Source of the DNA: a virus
Direction: 5' to 3' (one strand)
Length of the DNA stretch: 48,406 bases
Virus record (IMG/VR): IMGVR_UViG_3300005468_000026
Location: 1 to 48,406 of that record
In this document: positions 38,027-46,100 of the stretch, piece after piece
How the letters are laid out: each line of letters begins with the position of its first letter
Numbering within the stretch: the first letter of the stretch is position 1
Made by a program: the position numbers and the translations under genes
Notes under the pieces: generated by a model
Told to the model about the DNA's origin: nothing
Databases searched by the model: none
What the model saw: only the letters and a program-made list of their open reading frames with translations

Positions 38027-38814
38027 GCCGTCACGTTGGCCGGTTGTGGTAGCCAGTCGAGATCAGCGCCTCCGATGTCGCCTACGCGCGTCCAGCCATC
38101 TGTCGTCGTCCGCGCAGGCAACCACGGATGCACGACGGCGTGGCAGACGGCGCACAAGGGCAGTCGGTTGCGAGCCGCGTTGCTGCCGCCGTGCTGAATC
38201 TGAATCACATGGTGCCAGTCCATTGGGCGCGAACCGGAGAGGCACGCGAAACACCGTTGTCCAGACATGGACGGGCGCGTCGCCTCGTGTGCGGCTCGAA
38301 TCGCTTCTGGGTCCCACTCCGCGTCACGGAGAATCGCGAGCTCCGCAAAGTCCTTCAGCGCCTGCAGGCGATCAGTTTCGGCCGCGCGATAGAACCGCGC
38401 GAGCACTTCCGGTTCCGACACCGTCAGCGTCTCTCTGGCCGGTGGCGCCTGCTGTCCGGCCACCGCCTTTGGCGTCAAGTTCCGCAGGAGACTCGCCATG
38501 CGCGCCCATTCCGCCGGCGTCGGCTTGCTTGGTAGTTCAACCGGCGCGGGCGCCTGGTCCTTGGGCCGCATGGATGACTGCACGTGCCGAGGCCCGAGTG
38601 TCTTCGCCAGCGCGTGGCTCACCGACGATGTTGCGGACGCTATCTGATCCGGTCGGGGACAGGCGAATCCAAGGGCCGCAAGTCGATCCTTGATGCGATC
38701 CGCCCACTCGCCGTCTGAGATCGTCGGTGCGGCTAAGACTTGCTCGCGCGCGATGGCGCAGAGCTGCCGATAGTGGACGGCTGGGCGGTCGATGTAGCGG
38801 GAGAATGAATTCAT
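38023..38814 (-). CDS. HNH endonuclease-domain protein
   Basis: This 263-residue protein has a helical N-terminal region of about 165 residues with no recognised domain. The HNH region follows at about 195-245: CFACLSGSRPMDWHHVIQIQHGG, NRLPLCAVCHAVVHP. The HH, N and H residues and two CxxC pairs are present. It could be a homing-type enzyme, but the long N-terminal part and the tightly overlapping genes on both sides fit a resident phage nuclease. ATGA overlaps on both sides. Confidence 0.78.
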   Translation of the reverse strand: MNSFSRYIDRPAVHYRQLCAIAREQVLAAPTISDGEWADRIKDRLAALGFACPRPDQIASATSSVSHALAKTLGPRHVQSSMRPKDQAPAPVELPSKPTPAEWARMASLLRNLTPKAVAGQQAPPARETLTVSEPEVLARFYRAAETDRLQALKDFAELAILRDAEWDPEAIRAAHEATRPSMSGQRCFACLSGSRPMDWHHVIQIQHGGSNAARNRLPLCAVCHAVVHPWLPARTTTDGWTRVGDIGGADLDWLPQPANVTA

Positions 38815-39398
38815 TCCCGTTCTCCAGCAAAGATTAACCGACGCGTCAGCGGCGGTAGATCTTGATCTTTTTCGAGTGAGCGATCCTCTCGGACTACTGA
38901 TCGTTGGTTCACAAGATCTTTTTCGGTCGGTCGGAAGGAAGGAAGGTCGGAAGGAAGGATAGGGTTTTCAGGGTGGTTTTCGTCCTTGCTAACCTTTGGT
39001 TTTTCGGCAGGATAACCATCATGGTTAACCTTCCAATTTTTAGGCGGCAAACCTTCATGGTTACCCTTCGGCCTGCCACCAAGGTTTCCGGCTTCAGCCC
39101 GGCGACGCATCGTCGCTCGGACCTGCTCGGCTGACTTGTTGTGCTCGAGATAGTCATGAATCTGCCAGCCGTCGCGGACCTTGTCCCACAACTGACAGTC
39201 CACCAGACGTTCTGCGAGCTTCTGAACCTTCGCTGCCGGTACGCCGAGAAAATTTAGGGCCGACGATGGAATGTGGCCGTTGGTCAAACCCTCCTGGCAA
39301 TATCCGAGGCCGCAGACCCACAGCCATGACGCTGACGGTCCCGCCTTGAGAAACTTTCGATGCGTCCGCACGTTCGCCTCAATTTGGATATAGGCCAT
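38811..39398 (-). CDS. Probable phage replication protein
   Basis: This 195-residue protein begins MAYIQIEANVRTHRKFLKAG. The N-terminal domain has SWLWVCGLGYCQEGLTNGHIPSSAL and LVDCQLWDKVRDGWQIHDYLEHNKS, the winged-helix pattern of phage replisome organisers. A low-complexity Asn/Lys/Pro linker follows (GRPKGNHEGLPPKN) and a charged end. These proteins load helicase or primase at phage origins. The linker codes for a local run of short direct nucleotide repeats (GGTTACC/AAGGTTT type near 38970-39080). Confidence 0.66.
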   Translation of the reverse strand: MAYIQIEANVRTHRKFLKAGPSASWLWVCGLGYCQEGLTNGHIPSSALNFLGVPAAKVQKLAERLVDCQLWDKVRDGWQIHDYLEHNKSAEQVRATMRRRAEAGNLGGRPKGNHEGLPPKNWKVNHDGYPAEKPKVSKDENHPENPILPSDLPSFRPTEKDLVNQRSVVREDRSLEKDQDLPPLTRRLIFAGERE

Positions 39399-39648
39399 CA
39401 GCACTCCTACGCCCCGGCGTCGGCAGCTCGACGCCGGCCATCTGCCGACGTGATTCTTTCGCCAACGGTAAGGGCCAATTCGCCCATGACCAACAGACGT
39501 ACCGCCAGAACAAGCCTTGTGCCGCCAGCGAGAGATGCGACGTGTCACCGCGCCAGTGTTGGTAATAACAGGGAAGCGTTGGAGGGGATGGCACGGTGTT
39601 AGTCAGCGCCGCGGCGCGCGCGAAGGCTGCATTATAGAGAGTCGTCAC
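39379..39648 (-). CDS. DUF1376-like replication protein, truncated
   Basis: This 89-residue protein carries PTLPCYYQHWRGDTSHLSLA and QGLFWRYVCWSWANWPLPLAKESRR, the start of a DUF1376 (YdaU-like) domain. It ends soon after instead of completing the usual domain, in a 20-base overlap with the next gene. DUF1376 proteins are linked to phage replication. The short length suggests a truncated or split copy. Confidence 0.62.
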   Translation of the reverse strand: MTTLYNAAFARAAALTNTVPSPPTLPCYYQHWRGDTSHLSLAAQGLFWRYVCWSWANWPLPLAKESRRQMAGVELPTPGRRSADGLYPN

Positions 39649-39693
39649 GTCTTCCTCAATCGCAAGATACAGTGATCTCGCGCACGGGCGTCG

Positions 39694-40062
39694 CTACTGC
39701 TGGTAAAAGTCCGGATCGTGTGGCGACGTCCGCGTCGCGAAGAACTCGGACAGGTCCGGCTCGCGCCGCATGATCTCGCGTGCGTACCAAGCCGTGTAGT
39801 TGTTATTGAGTTTGTAGAGATCGCCCACCGTCTCGATCGCTTTGAAGCGCAGGACCTCAAAAGCGGCCTTGATACCCCAGCGGCGCAGTCCTTTCGACTG
39901 GGCGTACCGCGCGAGCCGAACGAGTAACGCGTAGACGTGCGGATTGTTGGCATGGAACGCCGCAGCCCGTTCGGCCCAGGTGCCAGTAGCCGGCCCGTCG
40001 ACCTCGATGATCGGTGTGACGTCGGCCGGTTGGATCTCAAAGAGTGAAGGTTGCTGAGCCAT
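39694..40062 (-). CDS. Conserved phage protein with KLNNNYTAWYAR motif
   Basis: This 122-residue protein begins MAQQPSLFEIQPADVTPIIE. The second half, GLRRWGIKAAFEVLRFKAI then VGDLYKLNNNYTAWYAREIM, is a signature seen widely in phage early regions. Function is not established to my knowledge. Confidence 0.75.
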   Translation of the reverse strand: MAQQPSLFEIQPADVTPIIEVDGPATGTWAERAAAFHANNPHVYALLVRLARYAQSKGLRRWGIKAAFEVLRFKAIETVGDLYKLNNNYTAWYAREIMRREPDLSEFFATRTSPHDPDFYQQ

Positions 40063-40064
40063 GA

Positions 40065-40262
40065 TCAACTCCACACAAGCCGGGCGAGGATGTAGCCCAG
40101 CGCGATCGTGACGGGCACAAGGAAGCCCCAGACCGCCCCGAACTTGACGGCATGCCAGCACGGGCGGCAGAATCGCTTACCCTGCTCGATCTCGAAGGCC
40201 GAGAGCCGGCGGCCGCAGCCCTCCATCCAACACGTGTCAAGAGCGCCGAGCTCGCGTTTCAT
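40065..40262 (-). CDS. Small zinc-finger membrane protein
   Basis: This 65-residue protein begins MKRELGALDTCWMEGCGRRL. A CxxxxC and CRPC pair may bind zinc, and the C-terminal VWGFLVPVTIALGYILARLVW is a membrane helix. A GTG seven codons earlier is also possible as start. Probably tail-anchored with a cytoplasmic zinc domain. Unknown function. Confidence 0.62.
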   Translation of the reverse strand: MKRELGALDTCWMEGCGRRLSAFEIEQGKRFCRPCWHAVKFGAVWGFLVPVTIALGYILARLVWS

Positions 40263-40266
40263 GCGG

Positions 40267-41316
40267 TCATCCTGGGAAATCACGGACGCGCAAGGCTTCA
40301 GGCCATTCGGCCGGGTCGCCGCCTTTCCGATCTTTCAAGACGATCTCTATCCCGCCGCTAACTGCGGTGACGCGACACGGATTCGTCCATTCGTCTAGTG
40401 CACAAGGCCCAGTCAAGCAAGGGCGAGTGCCAACCTGCTTCACAAAGGACGCCACATCAGCCTCACGGCACTGTTGGACGATGTGCTTGATCCAATCGAC
40501 GGCGCACAGGCGTGCCTTCGCGCCACTCTCGCCGCCGACGATCACCCAATCGAGCGGCAACTCCTCGTACATGGGATAGAGCCAGCGCCGATGAAGTCGC
40601 TCGTATTCCTCATGGCCGCAATGCGGGCAGGTCTGCCCGCGTCCAGGCACGATGCGACTGTCGAAGGATAGTTGGCACTGGACGCACGTCAGCCGGTCGA
40701 GCGTGATCGGCCCAAGCAACGGCTCAGCAGAGATGAACCGTACCTTCGCCGGGGTCTTGAGCAGCAGTGGAATCCGTTCATCGGCACGTAACTGATCCTC
40801 GCAAGACACGCCCAGCCAGACATTCCGTAATGGCCAATCGCCAGTGTTCACGGCCCGTCGCTTCGGATGATGAAACCCGAGGATCGCCTTGGCAGCTTCA
40901 TGCACCCGCTCGTGTTCGAAGCCTTGTGTCACCCATCCAAGCATCCGCCCTGGACGTTTCGTCAGGATCTGAAATGTGTGCTGTGGACAACAAGCCATGA
41001 TTCCGAAGACCTTATCAATGAATTCGAAGGGCACGCCCTCATGGAAGAGGTCGCTCATTGAGTTCACGAACACGCGCTGAGGCTGCTTCCAAGAAAGCGG
41101 CTGCAGTAGCGCGTCAGCCACGAGCGCAATCGTGCCGGTCCACTGCGGCCCGGCTTTCGTTTGCTTCGTCAGCCCTTCATAGGCACGCCCTGGTCCGCTG
41201 AAGCGGTGGGCCTGCTTCATGGCATAGCAGTTCACGCAGCCAGGGCTGACGATTGAGCAGCCGCGGACTGGATTCCACGTGCGGTCAGTCCATTCGATCG
41301 ACGATGTCGCGCTCAC
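40267..41316 (-). CDS. Phage Gp37/Gp68 (DUF5131) family protein
   Basis: This 349-residue protein starts at GTG in GTGA overlap: VSATSSIEWTDRTWNPVRGCS. The family hallmark is SPGCVNCYAM, a cluster-binding Cys set similar to radical SAM proteins. Then come VFVNSMSDLFHEGVP, FQILTKRPGRML, NVWLGVSCEDQ, RFISAEPLLGP and WVIVGGESG. A zinc-type insertion CVQCQLSF...CPHCGH is present. The enzymatic reaction is unknown; it is frequent in phages and plasmids. Confidence 0.9.
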   Translation of the reverse strand: MSATSSIEWTDRTWNPVRGCSIVSPGCVNCYAMKQAHRFSGPGRAYEGLTKQTKAGPQWTGTIALVADALLQPLSWKQPQRVFVNSMSDLFHEGVPFEFIDKVFGIMACCPQHTFQILTKRPGRMLGWVTQGFEHERVHEAAKAILGFHHPKRRAVNTGDWPLRNVWLGVSCEDQLRADERIPLLLKTPAKVRFISAEPLLGPITLDRLTCVQCQLSFDSRIVPGRGQTCPHCGHEEYERLHRRWLYPMYEELPLDWVIVGGESGAKARLCAVDWIKHIVQQCREADVASFVKQVGTRPCLTGPCALDEWTNPCRVTAVSGGIEIVLKDRKGGDPAEWPEALRVRDFPG

Positions 41317-41612
41317 TGGTGTCTCCGGCCAGTCAGATTCACGACATCCGCGAGCCTCGGCGCCGGCCCTTTCTTTTTCGTCGGCTTGTGGAACTTCCGG
41401 CCGGTCTCGCTCTGCGCGCGCGCCCGCTTGGCGCCGCGTACGGCGAGCTGCTCGTCGTAGCGCCCTACCGAGATCGGCGCTTCGCGATCGCGCGGGTTCA
41501 AGAGCGCCGTCGTCCCGCACCTGGCGCAGATCCAGTACCACCCATCGTCCCGATGCTCACGGATCGTGTGCTTGTGACGGCAGAACCGGCGCAGGATCGC
41601 GCGGAACATCAT
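41313..41612 (-). CDS. 99-residue basic zinc-ribbon protein
   Basis: The protein begins MMFRAILRRFCRHKHTIREH. WYWICARCGTTALL completes a possible zinc site. The C-terminal half is strongly basic (GRKFHKPTKKKG). Overlaps on both sides. Nucleic-acid binding plausible; unknown. Confidence 0.66.
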   Translation of the reverse strand: MMFRAILRRFCRHKHTIREHRDDGWYWICARCGTTALLNPRDREAPISVGRYDEQLAVRGAKRARAQSETGRKFHKPTKKKGPAPRLADVVNLTGRRHQ

Positions 41613-41959
41613 GCGAGAGACCGCTCCATTTTCTTGACGTCGTTCGGATGGTCGCGGCGCCACTCGGCCCAACTGCGATGCCGCAGTTTGTGGCGAGTCC
41701 ACCGTGGATGATCAGGCTTCGGCTTGAACAATGTCTTCACGCGTGGGTTCGCACACTTTTCGCAGAGCGAGCCAGCACTCAGGTGCTTGCCGCAGAAGTA
41801 GAGGCCGCAACCTTTCTCGCCTCCGTACGCTTCACCACCGCAAACGTACGCTAGGCCGCGGTCAATGGCCCTGCTGCAGCCGGGGTGATCACAGAAGGCG
41901 GGGACACCATAACCGATGTCCCGGTGCCAGCTCGAATCCCAACCGATCGACCAGCCCAT
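41609..41959 (-). CDS. Conserved Cys-rich phage protein (GWSIGWD type)
   Basis: This 116-residue protein begins MGWSIGWDSSWHRDIGYGVPAFC, a start I know from many phages. Cys/His pairs CDHPGCSR, CGLYFCGKH and LCEKCANP suggest two zinc sites. The rest is basic (KPDHPRWTRHKLRHRSW). Function unknown. Confidence 0.75.
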   Translation of the reverse strand: MGWSIGWDSSWHRDIGYGVPAFCDHPGCSRAIDRGLAYVCGGEAYGGEKGCGLYFCGKHLSAGSLCEKCANPRVKTLFKPKPDHPRWTRHKLRHRSWAEWRRDHPNDVKKMERSLA

Positions 41960-42423
41960 CAGCCTTTCGTCCTTCTCACGCTCACCCCAATCCTCTGCTC
42001 GGTGTAGCCGAGCCATTCGCCGGTCTTCTCGCTTCGCAGATACCAGTCGAGCGTCCCGTCAGCGCCGAGGCGGTCGTCGTGCGCGACGATCCGAATGGGC
42101 GAGTCGACGCCATCGTACAGACCATGTGAGATCCTGCACATCGACACGATCCAGCGTCGATCGGTTCTCGCGCCGGTTTTATCGCCGCCCATGCCGCGGT
42201 GTTTCGTCCCGTCCGGCTGCGTGATGTGCACGGGGTCGATCGCGTACTTGCGTGACCGGCACGCGCAGGTCGGTACGCGACACTTCCGCTTCCCCTTCCC
42301 ACCCCCGTCCCGATCGAGCGCGGCCTGCATCGCCCTCTGCTCGTGGGCCCGACGCTTGGCGGACCGTTCCTTCGCCGCCTTCAACGCTGTCCCGCGAGCT
42401 TCTTTCCAGAGTGGACCGTTCAT
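41959..42423 (-). CDS. HNH-like/DUF968-type protein, possibly degenerate
   Basis: This 154-residue protein has a basic helical N-terminus. CRVPTCACRSRKYAIDPVHI and HRGMGGDKTGARTDRRWIV then SMCRISHGLYDG follow the layout of small phage HNH nucleases (Cys pair, His, GMG, Cys-x-x-His). The usual second Cys of the last pair reads CRISH, so metal binding may be altered. Its last part DGTLDWYLRSEKTGEW could be an added domain. Probable DNA-end or junction nuclease. Confidence 0.66.
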   Translation of the reverse strand: MNGPLWKEARGTALKAAKERSAKRRAHEQRAMQAALDRDGGGKGKRKCRVPTCACRSRKYAIDPVHITQPDGTKHRGMGGDKTGARTDRRWIVSMCRISHGLYDGVDSPIRIVAHDDRLGADGTLDWYLRSEKTGEWLGYTEQRIGVSVRRTKG

Positions 42424-43421
42424 CGCTTAACCACGTAGACCTTCGCCGGACCGACAGGTAGGTCGGCTGGCCCTTTCAAATATGGCGCAATCCAAACGAC
42501 TTCGTGGGCCTGTTTTGAGGGATACCACTGCGATCGGTAATGTCCGGAGACCCACCACTGATGTTTCCAGTCGACGTGCCGCCTTTGCGCGTCACGCTCT
42601 GCATCCACCGCGCGTTTCGCCTCACGGCGAAGCATCACAACACGTACAGGCGGGTCCGGTCCAAGGTGCCCCTTATGTTGCATTTCACGGCGCCACGCCC
42701 GCGGTGCGACTTCCTCACGCGTGGCGATGTAGGGCGAGCGCAGAAATGCCAGGCGCTTCAAGATCCCTTCCAATGCCTTAGCCACCGTGGGGTCAAGATC
42801 GTCAGGATACTTCACGCCGTACCGAACCGATCCACCAGAAAGACGCTGTCGGCCATCACTGGTCGCGATGTTGAAGATCAGATTCAAATGGTCGCCAGCA
42901 TCCATCAAAAAAAGAAAATCTCTCGAGCCATCGCCATCGACCGCTTCGCCGGTGCCAGCGTGTTTCAAGAGGCTGGCGACCTCGTCCGACCACCACAACG
43001 CTGGTGCCGGCAAAATATCTCGACTGATGATGTGTGGCGGGAGAGGCGCCGCCTCGACAAGGTCCGCGATCTCGCTGGACCAGAGATAGGGCGTCCCCAC
43101 CACAAACCCGAACGCGATCCGAACGCGCGCAACATCTGGCGACTCATCCTTGAACATGACATCACGACAGTCGACATGACCGGTGATGACCGCCAGCGCA
43201 AAGGAGAGCTGCTCGCCGAGCGCGTGCCAGCCAGCAGTGGCGCGGAATTCTCGGCCCATTGCGTGTAAGAGTTCCTGCTCACGCACAAGTTGCTGAACGA
43301 CGACGTGCTCGGAGAGGGTCTTTCTGAGGGCCTGGGCCATGTCCTCGGCCTCCGCGAGCGTCGGCGCGACACCCTCTCCAAACTTGGCGCGGAGTGCATC
43401 AAGCGCGCTAAACGTCAGCAT
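42420..43421 (-). CDS. Unknown 333-residue protein after SbcC
   Basis: The protein begins MLTFSALDALRAKFGEGVAP with AGGAG close before the ATG. The first 120 residues are helical. The last 90 have VVMLRREAKRAVDAERDAQR followed by WKHQWWVSGHYRSQWYPSKQ and VWIAPYLKGP, a motif found in proteins of Actinobacteria plasmids and phages. Function unknown. Confidence 0.7.
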   Translation of the reverse strand: MLTFSALDALRAKFGEGVAPTLAEAEDMAQALRKTLSEHVVVQQLVREQELLHAMGREFRATAGWHALGEQLSFALAVITGHVDCRDVMFKDESPDVARVRIAFGFVVGTPYLWSSEIADLVEAAPLPPHIISRDILPAPALWWSDEVASLLKHAGTGEAVDGDGSRDFLFLMDAGDHLNLIFNIATSDGRQRLSGGSVRYGVKYPDDLDPTVAKALEGILKRLAFLRSPYIATREEVAPRAWRREMQHKGHLGPDPPVRVVMLRREAKRAVDAERDAQRRHVDWKHQWWVSGHYRSQWYPSKQAHEVVWIAPYLKGPADLPVGPAKVYVVKR

Positions 43422-43428
43422 GGATCTC

Positions 43429-45969
43429 CTAGTACGGTGGATAGACGACCGAGACGTGCCCGTCGGCCACACGAATCTGCGCGTCGGCGAGCGCCGAAAT
43501 GTCTGGCGACTGAGAGACGAACAGCACGTGGTACGCCCCGCTGCGCTCGAGCACCCGCCGGAGCATCGCGACGTACCGGACCGAGTTGTCCGGGTCGAGC
43601 GCGCCGGCGGTCTCGTCGCGGAACACCGTCCGGATCGGCGCTTCGTTTCGCTGATTGACGAAGATCGCAATCGCTGACTTCAACGCCTCATCGACGATGA
43701 CTTGCTCCCCGCCTGATAGATCCAGCAGATCGCGCATCGCCCCACCCCGCTCGGCGTCGAAGACGCGAACTTCGAAGGCGTCCTTGAAGCCTTTCTTGTC
43801 GGCCTTCGGCTCTTGGGTGATGAGTTCGATCTGGAAGCGACCGTCGAAACAGACCTGGAGCAGATCGTTCGCGAGCGCGCTGACACCAGGGCCCGCGGCG
43901 TCGATCTCCAGGACGGGCAGTCCTTGCTTGCCGAAGACCCGATCAAGGGCCTGCCACTCGACCAGATCGGTCTGCAGCTGCGTGACCGCGGCTTCGAGCC
44001 GCTCGCGCGTCGCTTGTCGTTGGCGGAATTCGCCGCGCCGCTGTTCGAAGGCGCGGATCTCGGCATCGAGTCGCGCCTGGTCGGCCACGGCCTGCGTGTG
44101 CGACTGTCGAGCCTGTTCGAGCGCGGCGGCCGCCGCCGCCAGATCGCGTTCGGCCTCAGCGTGCTGGTCGGCCGACGTCTCCAAGGTCTGCGCCTGCTCG
44201 TGAAGCTGCCTGATCTCAGTGCTGATCCGATCGTGCTCGGCAACCAGATCGGCCAGCCGCTTAGCCGCCGCCTCTTCGATGACGCCCTGCTCAGTAAGCG
44301 CGTCGGCCTCGGCTTGCTTGGTCAGCGCAATAGTCCGTGCCAGTTCACGTGCGTTCGACGCCAGCGCCTCGGCCTTGAGCGTGTCTGCCTGATCCAATGC
44401 CTGGCGCTCGTCGGCTCGGGCCGTCTCGATGTCCTGTTCCAGTTCCTTCACCCGCGCGGTGGCGACCTGGAGCCGCGCCGCGTCCTCGCGAGTCGCAGCA
44501 TGTTCGGTCTTGATCGCGTCGTCGATCGCGCGGGCCTCGCCGCGATATTCCTCCGCTCGCTGGCGGACCTCCTCCACACGGGCCGTCAGGCTGTCGAATG
44601 CCTCTTGGGCCTGCTGGAGTGCCTCCACGCCGGCCTCACAACCAGGGATCGCGTCCCGGGCGACGACGGCATTCTGGACGAATTCGCAGTGGGCCTCGGC
44701 GCAGCGTTCCCCGAAGGGCGTCCGATCGAGCAGGGTCACCGCCTCTTTGGCGCGGGCCAATTCGTCGGGCCAATGGAGATGTTCCACGAGGCGGCCCTGC
44801 GCCACGCTCCGCTCGCGCTCGATCAGGCGTCGCGCCTGCTCGCATTGATCGATGGCGTCGGCGACCTCCGCGCGACGCCGTTCCAGGAGGTCGAGGGCCG
44901 CGACGTGGCGCTCAATCTCATCGCGGCGATCGAGCAGGGCCCGGTTGTTCGCGATGCGCGTCTCGGCGGCCGCGATGCGCGTTTGGCTTCGCTGATGGAT
45001 CTCGGCGACCGCGGTTGCCCACGTCTGTTCGATCTGGGGCACCGGTGGCACGGCTCGGACCGCGTCCTCGTACTCGAGTTTCCGTTGATAGACCCGGGTA
45101 GCCAAAGCGTTCAGGTCGCGAACGCGGGCTGCCTCGGCGGCGCGCTGATCGGTGAGCGTTCGCTCCCTGGCGGCGACCTTCTCGAGCATGACGCTCTTGA
45201 CCCGCACGAGTTCCCGCGCGTCGGTCGCGTGGGCCTCGACGCGCTGTTGGCAGGGTCCAATCTGGTCCGCCGCGCGCTGTTGCGCCGCTTTGGTGCTCCT
45301 GACGCGCTCTTCGGTCTCGCTCAGCTCCACCTGATACCGGTTGCCGAGGGCGCCGAGCTCGTCGGCCTCCTCGTCGGTCGTCTGCGGGCGCAAATGGCCG
45401 ACTAGGCTCTGGAGTTCAGCGACACGCCGATCGACCGTCAGGGCGCACGTGCGGGCGGTAGCGGCCAACGCCTCGTAGTGGTCCAACCCGAGCAGCTGCG
45501 CGAAGAGTTCCTTCCGCTTGCCCTTGTCGAGCCGGAGGAACGATCCGGCCTTGTTCTGGGCGGCGAAGGCTGAGGCGAGCACCAGTGGCAGCGGTGGGAG
45601 TTCACGCGCGACCGCTTCGTCGAAGGTCGAGACCTTGCCGTCGTTCAGGAGCCGCCCGTCGCGCTCCAGGATGGCGTCAGAGACGCGTTTGACCCCGTCC
45701 AGTTGGAGACGGGCTCGGTACGTCCCGCGGCCCTCCAGCACGGCCGTCACGTCGATATAGGCCGTCTTGGTGGTCGCGTAGTCGAGGATCTCGCCCCGCG
45801 ACGGGAATCGCCGGAACCACGCGGCAACCATGCTTTCCAAGAGAAAAGTTTTCCCCTGTCCGTTCGCCCCGCACACGGCGATCAATCCGGACGGGACGTC
45901 CCGCAGATCAAGTGTCACAGGCTCAGCAAACGGACCGATACCGGCCACGCTGACGGTGAGGATCTTCAT
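43429..45969 (-). CDS. sbcC: SbcC/Rad50-like ATPase
   Basis: This 846-residue SMC-type ATPase has Walker A GANGQGKT at 34-41. QNKAGSFLRLDKGKRKELFAQLLGL near residue 145 follows the SbcC pattern. Long antiparallel coiled coils (about 170-690) surround a hook with CAEAHC near 421-426, a spaced version of the zinc hook CxxC. The signature LSGGEQ is at 751-756 and Walker B TVFRDET at 781-787. With SbcD it processes DNA ends and hairpins. Shorter than E. coli SbcC (about 1050), as usual for phage versions such as T4 gp46. Confidence 0.92.
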   Translation of the reverse strand: MKILTVSVAGIGPFAEPVTLDLRDVPSGLIAVCGANGQGKTFLLESMVAAWFRRFPSRGEILDYATTKTAYIDVTAVLEGRGTYRARLQLDGVKRVSDAILERDGRLLNDGKVSTFDEAVARELPPLPLVLASAFAAQNKAGSFLRLDKGKRKELFAQLLGLDHYEALAATARTCALTVDRRVAELQSLVGHLRPQTTDEEADELGALGNRYQVELSETEERVRSTKAAQQRAADQIGPCQQRVEAHATDARELVRVKSVMLEKVAARERTLTDQRAAEAARVRDLNALATRVYQRKLEYEDAVRAVPPVPQIEQTWATAVAEIHQRSQTRIAAAETRIANNRALLDRRDEIERHVAALDLLERRRAEVADAIDQCEQARRLIERERSVAQGRLVEHLHWPDELARAKEAVTLLDRTPFGERCAEAHCEFVQNAVVARDAIPGCEAGVEALQQAQEAFDSLTARVEEVRQRAEEYRGEARAIDDAIKTEHAATREDAARLQVATARVKELEQDIETARADERQALDQADTLKAEALASNARELARTIALTKQAEADALTEQGVIEEAAAKRLADLVAEHDRISTEIRQLHEQAQTLETSADQHAEAERDLAAAAAALEQARQSHTQAVADQARLDAEIRAFEQRRGEFRQRQATRERLEAAVTQLQTDLVEWQALDRVFGKQGLPVLEIDAAGPGVSALANDLLQVCFDGRFQIELITQEPKADKKGFKDAFEVRVFDAERGGAMRDLLDLSGGEQVIVDEALKSAIAIFVNQRNEAPIRTVFRDETAGALDPDNSVRYVAMLRRVLERSGAYHVLFVSQSPDISALADAQIRVADGHVSVVYPPY

Positions 45970-46100
45970 GGCTGAGGCTGACTGTTCTTGTCGCCCTCGA
46001 GGACTTTCGCGATACGGCCGAGCTTGGTGTTGATCTCATCGAGAAGACACAGCACCGCGATCGCACTCAAGAACATCTGAAACATCAACACGAAGATCAT
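45966..46100 (-). CDS. 44-residue membrane peptide between sbcD and sbcC
   Basis: The sequence starts MIFVLMFQMFLSAIAVLCLL, a membrane helix, then DEINTKLGRIAKVLEG and a polar tail. Start shares ATGA with sbcD and stop shares ATGA with sbcC, so the three are translated together. A membrane peptide inside the nuclease operon is unexpected. Unknown function; attachment of the complex to the membrane is one possibility. Confidence 0.62.
   Translation of the reverse strand: MIFVLMFQMFLSAIAVLCLLDEINTKLGRIAKVLEGDKNSQPQP

Noticed and set aside
43813-45405. 530-codon open frame on the plus strand
   Set aside because: Antisense shadow of the SbcC coiled coils; the real protein with Walker motifs is on the minus strand.
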